Of a stretch of 64,000 nt of DNA, positions 51,338 through 60,489 are shown piece by piece. This DNA comes from Acuticoccus sediminis. Its GTDB lineage: Bacteria; Pseudomonadota; Alphaproteobacteria; Rhizobiales; Amorphaceae. Location: the NCBI RefSeq assembly GCF_003258595.1, contig NZ_QHHQ01000011.1, forward strand, positions 1 through 64,000. Reading direction: 5' to 3'. The notes under the pieces were generated by a model, which saw nothing but the letters and a program-made list of their open reading frames with translations, was not told the origin of the DNA and searched no databases. How positions within the stretch are numbered: position 1 is the stretch's first letter; each line of letters begins with the position of its first letter. The translations under genes and the position numbers were made by a program.

Positions 51338-52291
51338 TTACGCCGCGACAGCCTGGCTGGGCGGAATGCCGAGAAGGTCGGCGAAGAGGCGGGCCCGCGG
51401 GATGGCGCGGACGTGGCTCGCCATCGGCACGCCGCTCTCGGCGAGGATCATCGTGCCGGCGTCGAGCAGCTTCTCGAGGTCGATGCCGGTCGTCACGCCG
51501 AGGCGCTGGAACAGGTAGACGACGTCCTCGCTCGGGATGTTGCCGGTCGCGCCGGGCGCGAACGGGCAGCCGCCGAGGCCCGCGACCGAGGTGTCGAACG
51601 AGCGGATTCCGCCGTCCATCGCCGCCAGAATGTTGGCGATGCCGAAGCCCGCCGTGTCGTGCCCGTGGAAGCAGAAGCGCGCGCTGCCGCCGAAGGTGTC
51701 GATGCACCGCTTCGTCAGGCTCTTGACGTGCGCGGGCGTCGCCATGCCGGTCGTGTCGCTGATGGCGTATTCCATGCCCTCGCGCAGCGGGATGATCTTC
51801 TCCAGCGTGGCGAGCACCTTGTCCTCGTCCGTCACGCCGTCGAACGGGCAGTGGAAGCAGGTGGCGAGGCCGACGCGGATCGTCAGCTCGTTCAGCGGGT
51901 CGATCTCCTCCAGCATCGCCTTGAGGTCGGCGATGGAGGCGTCGGTCGAGCGGCGCACGTTGGACTGGTTGTGCGCCTCGGAGACGGAGAGGACGAAGAT
52001 GAGGTTCTTCACCCCCGCCGCGAGCGCGCGGTGCGCCCCCTTGGCATTGGGGACCAGCGTCATCCCGGCGACGTTCGGCATCGGCGGCAGGCCGGCCATC
52101 ACCGCTTCCATGTCCTGCATCTGCGGGATCGCCTTCGGGCTGACGAACGAGCCGAACTCCATGCGGGTGAAGCCGGCGTCGGCGATGCGGCGGATGAGGT
52201 CGATCTTGACGTCGGTCGGGATGAACCTGGCGATGTTCTGGAGCCCGTCGCGCGGACCCACCTCGACGATTTCGACTTCGCTCTCGGTCAT
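51338..52291 (-). CDS. Hydroxymethylglutaryl-CoA lyase (317 aa)
   Basis: EIVEVGPRDGLQN at the start holds the substrate-binding Arg/Asp. HGHDTAGFG carries the metal-ligand histidines. GLGGCPFAPGATGN contains the active-site cysteine of the family signature. The enzyme splits HMG-CoA to acetoacetate and acetyl-CoA, in leucine or related branched acid breakdown; relatives act on other 3-hydroxy-3-methylglutaryl analogues. No leucine-pathway genes flank it. A LysR gene follows on the same strand upstream. Confidence 0.93.
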   Translation of the reverse strand: MTESEVEIVEVGPRDGLQNIARFIPTDVKIDLIRRIADAGFTRMEFGSFVSPKAIPQMQDMEAVMAGLPPMPNVAGMTLVPNAKGAHRALAAGVKNLIFVLSVSEAHNQSNVRRSTDASIADLKAMLEEIDPLNELTIRVGLATCFHCPFDGVTDEDKVLATLEKIIPLREGMEYAISDTTGMATPAHVKSLTKRCIDTFGGSARFCFHGHDTAGFGIANILAAMDGGIRSFDTSVAGLGGCPFAPGATGNIPSEDVVYLFQRLGVTTGIDLEKLLDAGTMILAESGVPMASHVRAIPRARLFADLLGIPPSQAVAA

Positions 52292-52351
52292 GGCGCTTCC
52301 CTCCTTTTTGTGTGTCTGTCCCGGCCTAGAGGAAGGGGCGCGGTGCGACCA

Positions 52352-53275
52352 TTATTCGTTGGGAAGGGGGAGCTTCTCGCGTCGATAAGCCTCCGACTCG
52401 CCGCGCAGGTGGCGCAGCATCAGGCGCACCGAGGCATTGAGACGGCCGGAGGAGCGCATGCAGATCGACAGCGTGCGGTGTGCCCACTCGTCGTCCAGCG
52501 GCACGCTGACGACCCGCGGGTCGTCCGGCACGACGCCCTGCGGCATGATCGCGAAGCCGAGGCCCGCGGCCGCCATCTCGATCGCCGAGCCGAAGGTCGT
52601 CACCTCCAGGACCGGATCGATCGTGAGTCCCTGCGCTTCTGCCGCCTCCGACAGGAGGATCTGCAGGGAACTGCCGGTCTCGAGGCTGATGAACGAGCGC
52701 TCGGCGAGCGCCCGGAAGCGCAGCGACGCGCTCGCCGCCAGCGGGTCGGACGCCGGCAGGAGCGCGATGAGCTGGTCCTCGCGCCAGGCGATCGCCGTGA
52801 GACCGGACGGCAGCGGGATGTGCCCGGCGACGACCCCGATGTCGGCGATCCCGTCCTGCATCGACTGGATGACGTTGGGGGTCGTCTCCTCCCGCAGCAC
52901 GACCCGCACCTCGGGGTAGAGCCGCGTGAAGCTCGCGATCTCGCACGGCAGGAACTGGTGCATCGCCGAGGAGTGGGCGTGGATGCGCACCTGCCCGCGC
53001 GTTCCTCCGGCGTAGGTGGAGAGATCCGCCGCCATCTCGTTGACGGACTCGAACAGGGACCGGGCGTGCGCGGCGAGGGCCTCGCCGGCTGGCGTCGCGC
53101 TGACCCCGCGCGGGTGGCGGTAGAAGAGCAGCACGTCGAGCTCGGTCTCGAGGTCGTTGATGCGCTTGCTGACCGCGGAGGAGGCAATGTGCTCCTGCTC
53201 GGCCGCCTTGGTCAGGCTCTTCAGATTGTAGACCGCCACGAAGATGCGCAGCGTGGTGAGATCGAAGCGGATCAC
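52352..53275 (-). CDS. LysR-family transcriptional regulator (307 aa)
   Basis: The helix-turn-helix is at about 4-62 (TLRIFVAVYNLKSLTKAAEQEHIASSAVSKRINDLE). The effector domain runs from about 90 (GQVRIHAHSSAMHQFLPCEIASF). It lies 60 bases upstream of the HMG-CoA lyase gene on the same strand and is divergent from the lactonase/TRAP operon at 53587, so it may control either. A loose dyad CATC-N7-GATG at 53365-53379 could be its site. Confidence 0.92.
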   Translation of the reverse strand: MIRFDLTTLRIFVAVYNLKSLTKAAEQEHIASSAVSKRINDLETELDVLLFYRHPRGVSATPAGEALAAHARSLFESVNEMAADLSTYAGGTRGQVRIHAHSSAMHQFLPCEIASFTRLYPEVRVVLREETTPNVIQSMQDGIADIGVVAGHIPLPSGLTAIAWREDQLIALLPASDPLAASASLRFRALAERSFISLETGSSLQILLSEAAEAQGLTIDPVLEVTTFGSAIEMAAAGLGFAIMPQGVVPDDPRVVSVPLDDEWAHRTLSICMRSSGRLNASVRLMLRHLRGESEAYRREKLPLPNE

Positions 53276-53586
53276 GGGCGAATCCAGTCCCTCGGCGACC
53301 GTCCCACCGAGGTCGCCCGGGCGTGGCGGGCGCGCGGCGGGCGGTCATGGGCAGCTCGTTTTTTCATCGTTGCGTGATGCTAGATCGGGCCGCGTCCGCT
53401 GGGAAGCGGCCCCGTGGATCATAGTCTTCGCCGATCAAGAACGCTGGTGTTCCGAACCACGTCTTCTCCACCCCGGTGCCCCGCAATAGCCTTTCCGTGA
53501 GCCGGCGCACCATCCGTCGCCGGCTCGTCAGAAGCCCGCCGCGCGACCATTCGCAGAACGAGCGGGCCTGAGCCTGGGAGGACCCT
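53276..53586. promoter_or_regulatory. Divergent control region
   Basis: This 311-base gap separates the LysR gene and the lactonase operon. It contains the dyad CATCGTTGCGTGATG (53365-53379). No open frame here is convincing. Confidence 0.35.
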
Positions 53587-54564
53587 ATGGATGGCTTCAC
53601 GCCGGGCATGCTCGGCGGGGTCGGCGATGCGCTCGCGCGACCCGAATGCGTGCTCACCACCCGTAGCGGTGACCTTTACGTGTCCTATGCGGCCGGCAAC
53701 GGCGTCGGCGGCGTCAGCCACGTCGACCCGTCCGGCCGGACGCGCCACATCGTTGCGAAGGACGCGCCGGACGGGTTCCTGCCCAACGGCATCGCGCTCC
53801 TCCCCGACCGCTCCTTCCTGATCGCCAATCTCGGCCCCGGCGGCGGCGTCTACCATCTGGCGGACGACGGGACGCTGACGCCGCGACTCCTGGAGATCGA
53901 CGGCACGCCGCTGCCGCCGACGAACTTCGTCGGCATCGACCGCAGCGGACGCATCTGGGTCACCGTCTCCACCTGGCAGGTCCCGCGCGAGAAGATGATG
54001 TTCAAGGGTCGCGGCGACGGCTTCGTCGCCGTCATGGACGGGGACGGCGGCAACGCCCGCATCGTTGCCGAGGACATCGACTTCACCAACGAGGGCGTCG
54101 TCGATCCGACCGGCGCCTGGCTCTACGTCAACGAGACGATGGGCCAGCGCACCTCGCGCTACCCGATCGCGCCGAACGGCGATCTCGGCGCCAGGGAGGT
54201 CGTCGCGCAGTACGGCCCCGGCACGTTCCCCGACGGACTGACCTTCGACGCGGAGGGCGGCGTCTGGATCGTTTCGGTCTGCTCCAACCGCGTGGTGCGA
54301 ACCCACGCCGACGGTCGCCAGGACATCGTCCTGGAGGACGCCGATCCGGACGTCCTCGCCGACTGTATCGCAAGGTTCGACGCCGGTGAGTGCGCCCGCC
54401 CGCTCATCGACACGGGCGGCAAGCGCACGCTCGGCAATCTCGCCAGCATCGCCTTCGGCGGGCCGGACCTCTCCACGATCTACCTCGGCACCCTCTTCGG
54501 CACGCGGATCGTCCACATGCCCGCGCCGGTGAAGGGTGCCGAGCCCGTCCACTGGACCTTCTAG
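53587..54564 (+). CDS. SMP-30/gluconolactonase/LRE-family protein (325 aa)
   Basis: The six-bladed propeller pattern of this family is clear: LPNGIALLPDRSFLIANL, DRSGRIWVTVST, GVVDPTGAWLYVNETM, FPDGLTFDAEGGVWIVSV, NLASIAFGGPDLSTIYL. The Asn and Asp positions that bind the divalent metal (NG-A, PDGLTFD) are present. Enzymes of this type open sugar acid or other lactones. There is no signal peptide. It is the first gene of an apparent operon with a TRAP transporter, CoA transferase and amidohydrolase. Confidence 0.9.
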   Translation: MDGFTPGMLGGVGDALARPECVLTTRSGDLYVSYAAGNGVGGVSHVDPSGRTRHIVAKDAPDGFLPNGIALLPDRSFLIANLGPGGGVYHLADDGTLTPRLLEIDGTPLPPTNFVGIDRSGRIWVTVSTWQVPREKMMFKGRGDGFVAVMDGDGGNARIVAEDIDFTNEGVVDPTGAWLYVNETMGQRTSRYPIAPNGDLGAREVVAQYGPGTFPDGLTFDAEGGVWIVSVCSNRVVRTHADGRQDIVLEDADPDVLADCIARFDAGECARPLIDTGGKRTLGNLASIAFGGPDLSTIYLGTLFGTRIVHMPAPVKGAEPVHWTF

Positions 54565-54704
54565 TCGAGCGACCCCAGGCCTCGCGCGGGGCCGTCACAG
54601 AGCGCGTCCGCCTCCGGTTCGCCGGGGCCGGCCGCGCTCCCGAGAGAGCGCGCGCCAAAAGCACCGGCAGAAGCCGGGCCGATAATCCGGGAGGAACACG
54701 GAAC

Positions 54705-55703
54705 ATGAAGAAATTCACGGCCACCATTGCCGCCGCCGGCATCGCCGCGCTGACGGCCCTGCCGGCCCTCGCGCAGGACATGACCCTGCGCATGGGCACC
54801 TTCGCCACGTCGACGAGCCCCTGGGGGCAGGCGATGAAGGCCTTCTCCGACATCGTCGGGGAGAAGACCGACGGGCGCATCAAGATCGAGGTCTACACCG
54901 ACGGCCAGATCGGCGGGATGCAGCAGCTCCTGACCGGCATGCAGCTCGGCACCATCGACATGGCCTACTTCGACGTCACCGTCGCCGCCTTCCTGAAGGG
55001 CGCCGAGGAGATCAAGGTCGCCATCGTCCCCTACCTGTTCGACACCAAGGCGGACGCCGCGAAGGTGCTGAACTCCGAGCTCTTCCAGAAGATCTACGAG
55101 GACATCGCGCAGCGCACGGGCGTGCGCATCTTCGCCGCCTACGGCGACCGCTCGCCGCGCGCGATCCAGACGACCAAGGGCCCGATCGAGACGCCCGAGG
55201 ATCTCAAGGGCTTCCGGATGCGGGTCGCCGGCATCGACATCTACGAGGCGATGTTCGAGACGCTCGGCACCCAGATCACCCCGCTCGGCATGACCGAAAT
55301 CTACAATGCCCTGTCGCGCGGCATCGTCGACGGCCAGGACAACGGCTTCGAGCTCGCCGTCCCGCCGAAGTTCCACGAGGTCGCCAAGTACTGGTCCGCC
55401 ACCGACCACGTCTACGGCGTCACTGGATGGTTCATCTCCGAGCAGGTGTGGAACCGCCTGTCGGACGACGACAAGCAGATCTTCCGCGAGGCCGGCAAGG
55501 CGGCGGGCAAGGTCTCGACCGACGCCACTAACGCGCTGGACGCCAAGGGCCGCGAGATCCTCGAAGAGGCCGGCGTGACCTACACCGAGCCGGACCGCGA
55601 GGCGTTCAAGGAGGCCCTGAAGGACGTCTACAAGGACTTCGAGGGCACGGTCTGGCCGGACGGGCTGGTCGCCCAGATCCGCGCGCTTCAGGACCAGGAC
55701 TGA
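54705..55703 (+). CDS. TRAP transporter substrate-binding protein, DctP type (332 aa)
   Basis: A signal peptide (1-23, ATIAAAGIAALTALPALA) precedes the DctP fold: GTFATSTSPWGQAMKAFSDIV, then LKGFRMRVAGIDIYEAMFETLGTQITPLGMTEIYNALSRGIVDGQDN, which holds the ligand-binding Arg. The start at 54705 has GGGAGGAA upstream. It forms a complete tripartite importer with the two following genes. Confidence 0.94.
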   Translation: MKKFTATIAAAGIAALTALPALAQDMTLRMGTFATSTSPWGQAMKAFSDIVGEKTDGRIKIEVYTDGQIGGMQQLLTGMQLGTIDMAYFDVTVAAFLKGAEEIKVAIVPYLFDTKADAAKVLNSELFQKIYEDIAQRTGVRIFAAYGDRSPRAIQTTKGPIETPEDLKGFRMRVAGIDIYEAMFETLGTQITPLGMTEIYNALSRGIVDGQDNGFELAVPPKFHEVAKYWSATDHVYGVTGWFISEQVWNRLSDDDKQIFREAGKAAGKVSTDATNALDAKGREILEEAGVTYTEPDREAFKEALKDVYKDFEGTVWPDGLVAQIRALQDQD

Positions 55704-55723
55704 CGGAACAGGGCGCGCCCGGC

Positions 55724-56248
55724 ATGCTCGGCTTTCTCGCGCGGATCGAGGCGGGCGTCGCCTTCGCCGTCAAGGCTGCGGCGATGATCGTGATGGTCAT
55801 CGTCGCGGTCTTCACCCTCGGCTCGGCGTCCGACCGCTACATCTACGATACCGCCTTCAACGCGTACGACCAGATCGCGCAGCTCGCGCTGGTCTGGCTG
55901 ACCTTCCTCGGCATCGTGCTCGCCTTCCGGGCGCGCACCAACATCCGCGTCGACCTCGTCGACGGCATGCTTCCGGTGCGCCTCCTCGCCGCGCGTGACA
56001 TCGTCAGCGACGTCGCGGCCATCGCCATCTTCGGCGTGATCCAGTGGAAGGTCTGGCGCCTGGTCGAGGTCGGGGCCGGTCAGGTGATCATGGGCACCCC
56101 CTTCTCCTCCGACGCGACCTTCCTGGCGCTCGCGGTGAGTTCGGCGGCGGCGATCGTCATCCTCGGCATCCGCCTCGTGCTTCGGCTCGCGCGGTGGGGC
56201 GCGCCAGAGGTCGACGCGGGCACAGGTCCGGAGGACCAGGCGTGCTGA
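55724..56248 (+). CDS. TRAP transporter small permease, DctQ type (174 aa)
   Basis: Four hydrophobic helices are present, and the conserved region between helices 1 and 2 reads YDTAFNAYDQIAQLALVWLTFLG and RARTNIRVDLV. The gene begins 20 bases after the binding-protein stop, and its 3' end overlaps the large permease start by seven bases. Confidence 0.92.
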   Translation: MLGFLARIEAGVAFAVKAAAMIVMVIVAVFTLGSASDRYIYDTAFNAYDQIAQLALVWLTFLGIVLAFRARTNIRVDLVDGMLPVRLLAARDIVSDVAAIAIFGVIQWKVWRLVEVGAGQVIMGTPFSSDATFLALAVSSAAAIVILGIRLVLRLARWGAPEVDAGTGPEDQAC

Positions 56249-57519
56249 CCATCATCTTCCTCGTCTTCCTCGGCGCCGTTCTCGTCGGCTTCGACGTCGG
56301 GCTCTCGATGGTCGCGGCGGCGATCGTCGGGATGATCCTCCACCCGACCTATCCGGTCGACCTCATCATGGTGCCGCTCACCATGTCGAACGCGGTCAAC
56401 GACTCCACCCTGGTGACGATCCCGCTGTTCGTGCTCGCGGCCGAGATCATGAACCACGGCGGGCTGACGCGCCGGCTGGTCGACTGGGCGCTGTCCGTCG
56501 TCGGCCACGTGAAGGGCGGTCTCAGCCAGGTCTCGATCACGTCCAACCTCATCATGGCTGGCGTCTCCGGCTCGGCTGTCGCCGACGCGGCTGCGACGGG
56601 CGGGATCCTCATCCCGGCGATGCGCAAGGAGGGCTACCCGGAGGGATATGCCGGCGCGGTCGTCGCCTCCGGCGCGATGCTGGGTCCGATCATCCCGCCG
56701 TCGGTGCCGATGATCATCTACGCGGTGATCGCCAACGTCTCCGTCGTCAAGCTCTTCATGGCGGGGATCGTGCCCGGCGTGATGCTGGCGGTCGGCTACA
56801 TGGTGATCTGCTGGCTGATCGCGCGGTCGCGCGACTACCCCTCGCGGCCGCGCCAGGGGCTGCGGGCGATCATCGCCACCACGCAGTACTCGCTGTTCGC
56901 GCTCGGGATGCCCGTCATCATCGTGCTCGGCATGCGGTTCGGCTACGTCACCGACATCGAGGCGTCCGCGCTCGCGGCGCTCTACGCCCTCCTCGTCTCG
57001 GTCTTCGTCTACCGCGCCATCGGTCTCCGGCAGCTTCTGCGGGTGATCTTCCTCGCGACGCGATCGGCCGCGGCGGTGCTCTTCCTTCTGGCCGCCGCGG
57101 GGCCGTTCGGCTGGCTGCTGGCCGAGGCGAAGATCAACGACGCTATCGCCAGCGGGATCCTCTCGATCACGTCCGATCCGCTGGTGGGGCTTCTCCTCAT
57201 CAACCTGATCCTGCTCGCGATCGGGTGCTTCCTCGAGCCGCTGCCCGCACTCGTGATCTTCATCCCGTCGCTGCTGCCGGTCGGCGCCGCGCTCGGCATC
57301 GATCCGGTTCACCTCGGCCTCGTCATGGTGATGAACCTCATGATCGGGATGCTGACGCCGCCCGTCGGGCTGCTCCTCTTCGTGGTGGCCGGGATCGGGC
57401 AGATCCCGCTGGTGAAGATCATCCGGGCGGTGCTGCCCTTCCTCGTGTGGTCGCTCGTCGTGCTCGGCATCGCGACCGTCTTCCCGGCCGTCGTCCTCTG
57501 GCTGCCGGGCCAGGTCTGA
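56242..57519 (+). CDS. TRAP transporter large permease, DctM type (425 aa)
   Basis: The GTG start at 56242 (VLTIIFLVFLG) is the first codon that gives a normal N-terminus; the frame upstream is antisense-like. It has DctM hallmarks: TIPLFVLAAEIM, GVSGSAVADAAATGGILIP, LGPIIPPSVPMIIYA, NLMIGMLTPPVGLLLF. About 12 helices are seen. It completes the second TRAP system of the window. Confidence 0.95.
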   Translation: MLTIIFLVFLGAVLVGFDVGLSMVAAAIVGMILHPTYPVDLIMVPLTMSNAVNDSTLVTIPLFVLAAEIMNHGGLTRRLVDWALSVVGHVKGGLSQVSITSNLIMAGVSGSAVADAAATGGILIPAMRKEGYPEGYAGAVVASGAMLGPIIPPSVPMIIYAVIANVSVVKLFMAGIVPGVMLAVGYMVICWLIARSRDYPSRPRQGLRAIIATTQYSLFALGMPVIIVLGMRFGYVTDIEASALAALYALLVSVFVYRAIGLRQLLRVIFLATRSAAAVLFLLAAAGPFGWLLAEAKINDAIASGILSITSDPLVGLLLINLILLAIGCFLEPLPALVIFIPSLLPVGAALGIDPVHLGLVMVMNLMIGMLTPPVGLLLFVVAGIGQIPLVKIIRAVLPFLVWSLVVLGIATVFPAVVLWLPGQV

Positions 57520-57534
57520 CCATTGGAGCGTTAC

Positions 57535-58719
57535 ATGTCGCAAGGCCCGCTTGCCGGCGTCCGCGTCGTCGATCTCACCCGCGTGCTGGCGGGTCCCTTC
57601 TCCACCATGCTCCTCGCCGACCTCGGCGCGGAGGTGATCAAGGTGGAGACCCCGGCCGGGGACCAGATCCGCGGCCAGGGCGGAATGCGCAACGGCTTCT
57701 CCTGGTACTTCGCCGGGTTCAACCGCAACAAGCGGTCGGTGAAGCTCAACATGCGCACCGACGAGGGGATGGCGATCCTCAAGGACCTCATCCGGACCGC
57801 CGACGTGCTGGTCGAGAACTTCCGCCCCACCGTGCTCGACACGATGGGGCTGACCGAGGAGGTGCTGAAGGCGCTGAAACCGGATCTCATCGTCTGCTCG
57901 ATCTCCGGCTACGGCCAGACGGGACCCTACAAGGACCGTCCGTCGTTCGACTTCATCGCCCAGGCGATGAGCGGCTTCATGAGCTCCACGGGCTATCCCG
58001 ACCGCGAGCCGCTCCGGGCGGGCCTTCCGATCTCGGACCTGATCGCGGGCCTCTACGGGGCGCTCGCCGTGTCGGCCTCGCTGCGGCGGCGGGAGGTGAC
58101 GGGCGAAGGCGAGCGCATCGACGTCGCGCTCGTCGACTCGATCCTCTCCTTCGCGTCCTACTTCGCCGCCAACTATCTAGCGACAGGCACGGCGATGGAG
58201 CGGACCGGCAACGACCACCCGGTGGTGGCGCCCTACGGCGTGTTCCGGGCGAAGGACGGCGACGTCGCGATCGCGCCGAGCAACGACCAGATCTACGGCC
58301 GCCTCGTCGACGCGCTCGGGCTGCGCGAGGCGCTGTCCGGGCCGGACTTCGCCACCAACGCGGCGCGGATGAAGAACCGCCCCCGGGTGAACGCGATCAT
58401 CGACGCCAAGATCGGCGAGGACACGCGCGACCACTGGATCGACCGGCTGAACGCGGCGGGCGTACCCTGCGGGCGCGTGCTGACCTATCCCGAGGTCTTC
58501 GAGGACCCGCAGATCCTGGCGCGCGAGATGGTCTGCGAGGTGGAGCACCCGGGACGCGGGCCGATTCGCATGGTGGGCTTTCCGATGAAGCTCTCCGAGG
58601 CGCCGTGCGAGATGCGCAACCCCGCCCCCGAGCTCGGCGCCGACACCACCCCGGTCCTCGAGGCGCTGGGCTACGACGCGGAGAGAATCGCCGCGCTGCG
58701 CGACGGCGGCGTCATCTAG
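57535..58719 (+). CDS. CaiB/BaiF-family (class III) CoA transferase (394 aa)
   Basis: ATG 57535 has GGAG six bases upstream. It shows the family pattern: LAGVRVVDLTRVLAGPFSTMLLADLGAEVIKVE, then NRNKRSVKLNM. The catalytic aspartate (D168) lies in LPISDLIAGLYG. Such enzymes move CoA between acids without releasing it. The gene starts 16 bases after the TRAP permease, so the imported acid is probably activated to its CoA thioester. BKACE and HMG-CoA lyase genes nearby could work on the thioesters. Confidence 0.93.
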   Translation: MSQGPLAGVRVVDLTRVLAGPFSTMLLADLGAEVIKVETPAGDQIRGQGGMRNGFSWYFAGFNRNKRSVKLNMRTDEGMAILKDLIRTADVLVENFRPTVLDTMGLTEEVLKALKPDLIVCSISGYGQTGPYKDRPSFDFIAQAMSGFMSSTGYPDREPLRAGLPISDLIAGLYGALAVSASLRRREVTGEGERIDVALVDSILSFASYFAANYLATGTAMERTGNDHPVVAPYGVFRAKDGDVAIAPSNDQIYGRLVDALGLREALSGPDFATNAARMKNRPRVNAIIDAKIGEDTRDHWIDRLNAAGVPCGRVLTYPEVFEDPQILAREMVCEVEHPGRGPIRMVGFPMKLSEAPCEMRNPAPELGADTTPVLEALGYDAERIAALRDGGVI

Positions 58720-58983
58720 GCTGCGCTCGCGCGGGGGCACCCGGTCGGCGACCGCCCTCCCCCTTCCATGTTCCACCCCCGGCAACGTTCGGTCGCCGCG
58801 ACGACGCTCGAGGGCGCGCGGCGCGACGCCGGGCCGGCCACCATCAACGTCCGCCCGGGACGCGCGGCTCGCGGCGTGTCCCGGGCGGCGGCCGTCTGTC
58901 CGCTGCGATATCGGCTGTACCTTCGGAACGTCTCGCCCCATCCTGCGCTGGCCACCCCCCCTCCCCCTCGAAGGACAGCGCTC
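58720..58983. other. Intergenic gap, no gene seen
   Basis: No frame with a recognisable product exists. A GCG-rich stretch with possible hairpins separates the CoA transferase from the M20 hydrolase, which may have its own promoter. Confidence 0.35.
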
Positions 58984-60279
58984 ATGACCGGCCCCCTCGC
59001 CCCCGACCTCGCCCGCCGGATTCTGGACGAGGTGCGCGCCGGCTTCGAAGACCAGATCCGCTTCACCCAGGAGCTCATCCGCCTGCCCTCCCTGCGCGGT
59101 CAGGAGCAGACGGCGCAGGACTTCATGGCCCGCACGCTGACGAAGCGCGGCTACGGCGTCGACCGCTGGCGGATCGACCCGGAGGACATCCGCCACCACC
59201 CCGGCTTCTCCCCCGTCGCGACCGACTACTCCAACGCCTACAACGTGGTCGGCGCGCTCCGGCCCCGGGAGGAACGCGGGCGCAGCCTCATCCTCAACGG
59301 TCACATCGACGTCGTGCCGACGGGGCCGGCCGACATGTGGTCCGCGCCCCCGTTCGAACCCCGCCGCGAGGGGGACTGGCTCTACGGCCGCGGCTCCGGC
59401 GACATGAAGGCGGGGATCGCGGCCAATGTCTTCGCCGTCGACGCGCTCGCCCGGCTCGGCTACCGTCCCGCCGCCACGCTCTACCAGCAGTCCGTCATCG
59501 AGGAGGAGTGCACCGGCAACGGGGCGCTGGCCTGCCTCGTGCGCGGCTACACCGCCGACGCGGCGATCATCCCCGAGCCGGAGGACGACCGGCTGGTGCG
59601 CGCCAATGTCGGGGTGCTCTGGTTCCGCGTCCACGTGCGCGGCCACCCGGTGCACGTGCGCGAGGCCGGCACCGGCGGAGACGCGATCCAGACCGCCTAC
59701 CGCCTGATGGCGGGCCTGCGCACGCTCGAGGAGCGGTGGAACGCCCGCAAGGGCGCGCACCGCTACTTCGAGGACCTCGACCACCCGATCAACTTCAACG
59801 TCGGCAAGATCGAGGGCGGCGACTGGGCCTCGACCGTACCCGCCTGGTGCAGCTTCGACTGCCGCATCGCGATCTACCCGGACCAGGATCCCGCCGAGGC
59901 GGCGCGCGAGATCGAGGCGCAGATCCGCGAGAGCGCGGCCGAGGTGGCCTTCCTCGCCAACTCGCCGCCGGAGGTGGAGTTCAACGGCTTCTTCGCGCGC
60001 GGCTACGTGCTGGAGCCGGGGAGCGATGCGGAGACCCTCCTCGCCCGCTGCCACCTGACGACCTTCGCCAGGCCGCTGGAGAGCTTCGTCACGCCCGGCT
60101 ACCTCGACGGGCGCGTCTTCGTCATCTACGCCGACATGCCCTGCCTCGTGTACGGTCCCGTGTCGGAGGCGATCCACGGGTTCGACGAGCGGGTCAGCCT
60201 CTCCTCCGTGGAGCGGATCACCGGCACCATCGCGCTCTTCATCGCCGAGTGGTGCGGGCTGGAGCCGATCGACGCCTGA
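58984..60279 (+). CDS. M20-family amidohydrolase/deacylase (ArgE/DapE-like) (431 aa)
   Basis: Metal site residues are all present: GHIDVVP (H107, D109), GRGSGDMKAG (D140), and EEE (E173-E174) in SVIEEECTGNGA. The dimerisation domain and the final HGFDE complete the pattern. The ATG at 58984 follows a ribosome binding site GAAGGA. Family members hydrolyse N-acyl amino acids, N-carbamoyl compounds or peptides. Beside a RutA-like enzyme, cleavage of an N-carbamoyl or N-acyl intermediate is plausible but unproved. Confidence 0.92.
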   Translation: MTGPLAPDLARRILDEVRAGFEDQIRFTQELIRLPSLRGQEQTAQDFMARTLTKRGYGVDRWRIDPEDIRHHPGFSPVATDYSNAYNVVGALRPREERGRSLILNGHIDVVPTGPADMWSAPPFEPRREGDWLYGRGSGDMKAGIAANVFAVDALARLGYRPAATLYQQSVIEEECTGNGALACLVRGYTADAAIIPEPEDDRLVRANVGVLWFRVHVRGHPVHVREAGTGGDAIQTAYRLMAGLRTLEERWNARKGAHRYFEDLDHPINFNVGKIEGGDWASTVPAWCSFDCRIAIYPDQDPAEAAREIEAQIRESAAEVAFLANSPPEVEFNGFFARGYVLEPGSDAETLLARCHLTTFARPLESFVTPGYLDGRVFVIYADMPCLVYGPVSEAIHGFDERVSLSSVERITGTIALFIAEWCGLEPIDA

Positions 60280-60489
60280 CCGGTCCCCCCCGCATCCGTG
60301 CGTCCGTTGCGCGCGGGCCGACTGGCCCGGGACTTGAATGGACCGTCGCGATGGTGGGGCCGGCTTGATCGTCGTGCCACGGTCCCGGACCGGCACAAGC
60401 TCCCCGCCTTCGGGCCCGGCACCCGCCGGGTCAACGCGCGTCTTCGGCCATCGCCGCACCAAGAGCAGCACGGAGGAGGAGTTTTCGAG
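60280..60489. other. Gap upstream of the RutA-like gene
   Basis: This 210-base region has no gene. A strong ribosome binding site (GGAGGAGG, about 60473-60480) stands before ATG 60490. Confidence 0.4.

Noticed and set aside
57225-60368. 1047-residue plus-strand frame in another phase over the same region
   Set aside because: Low-complexity R/P/G-rich translation; overlaps three real genes.
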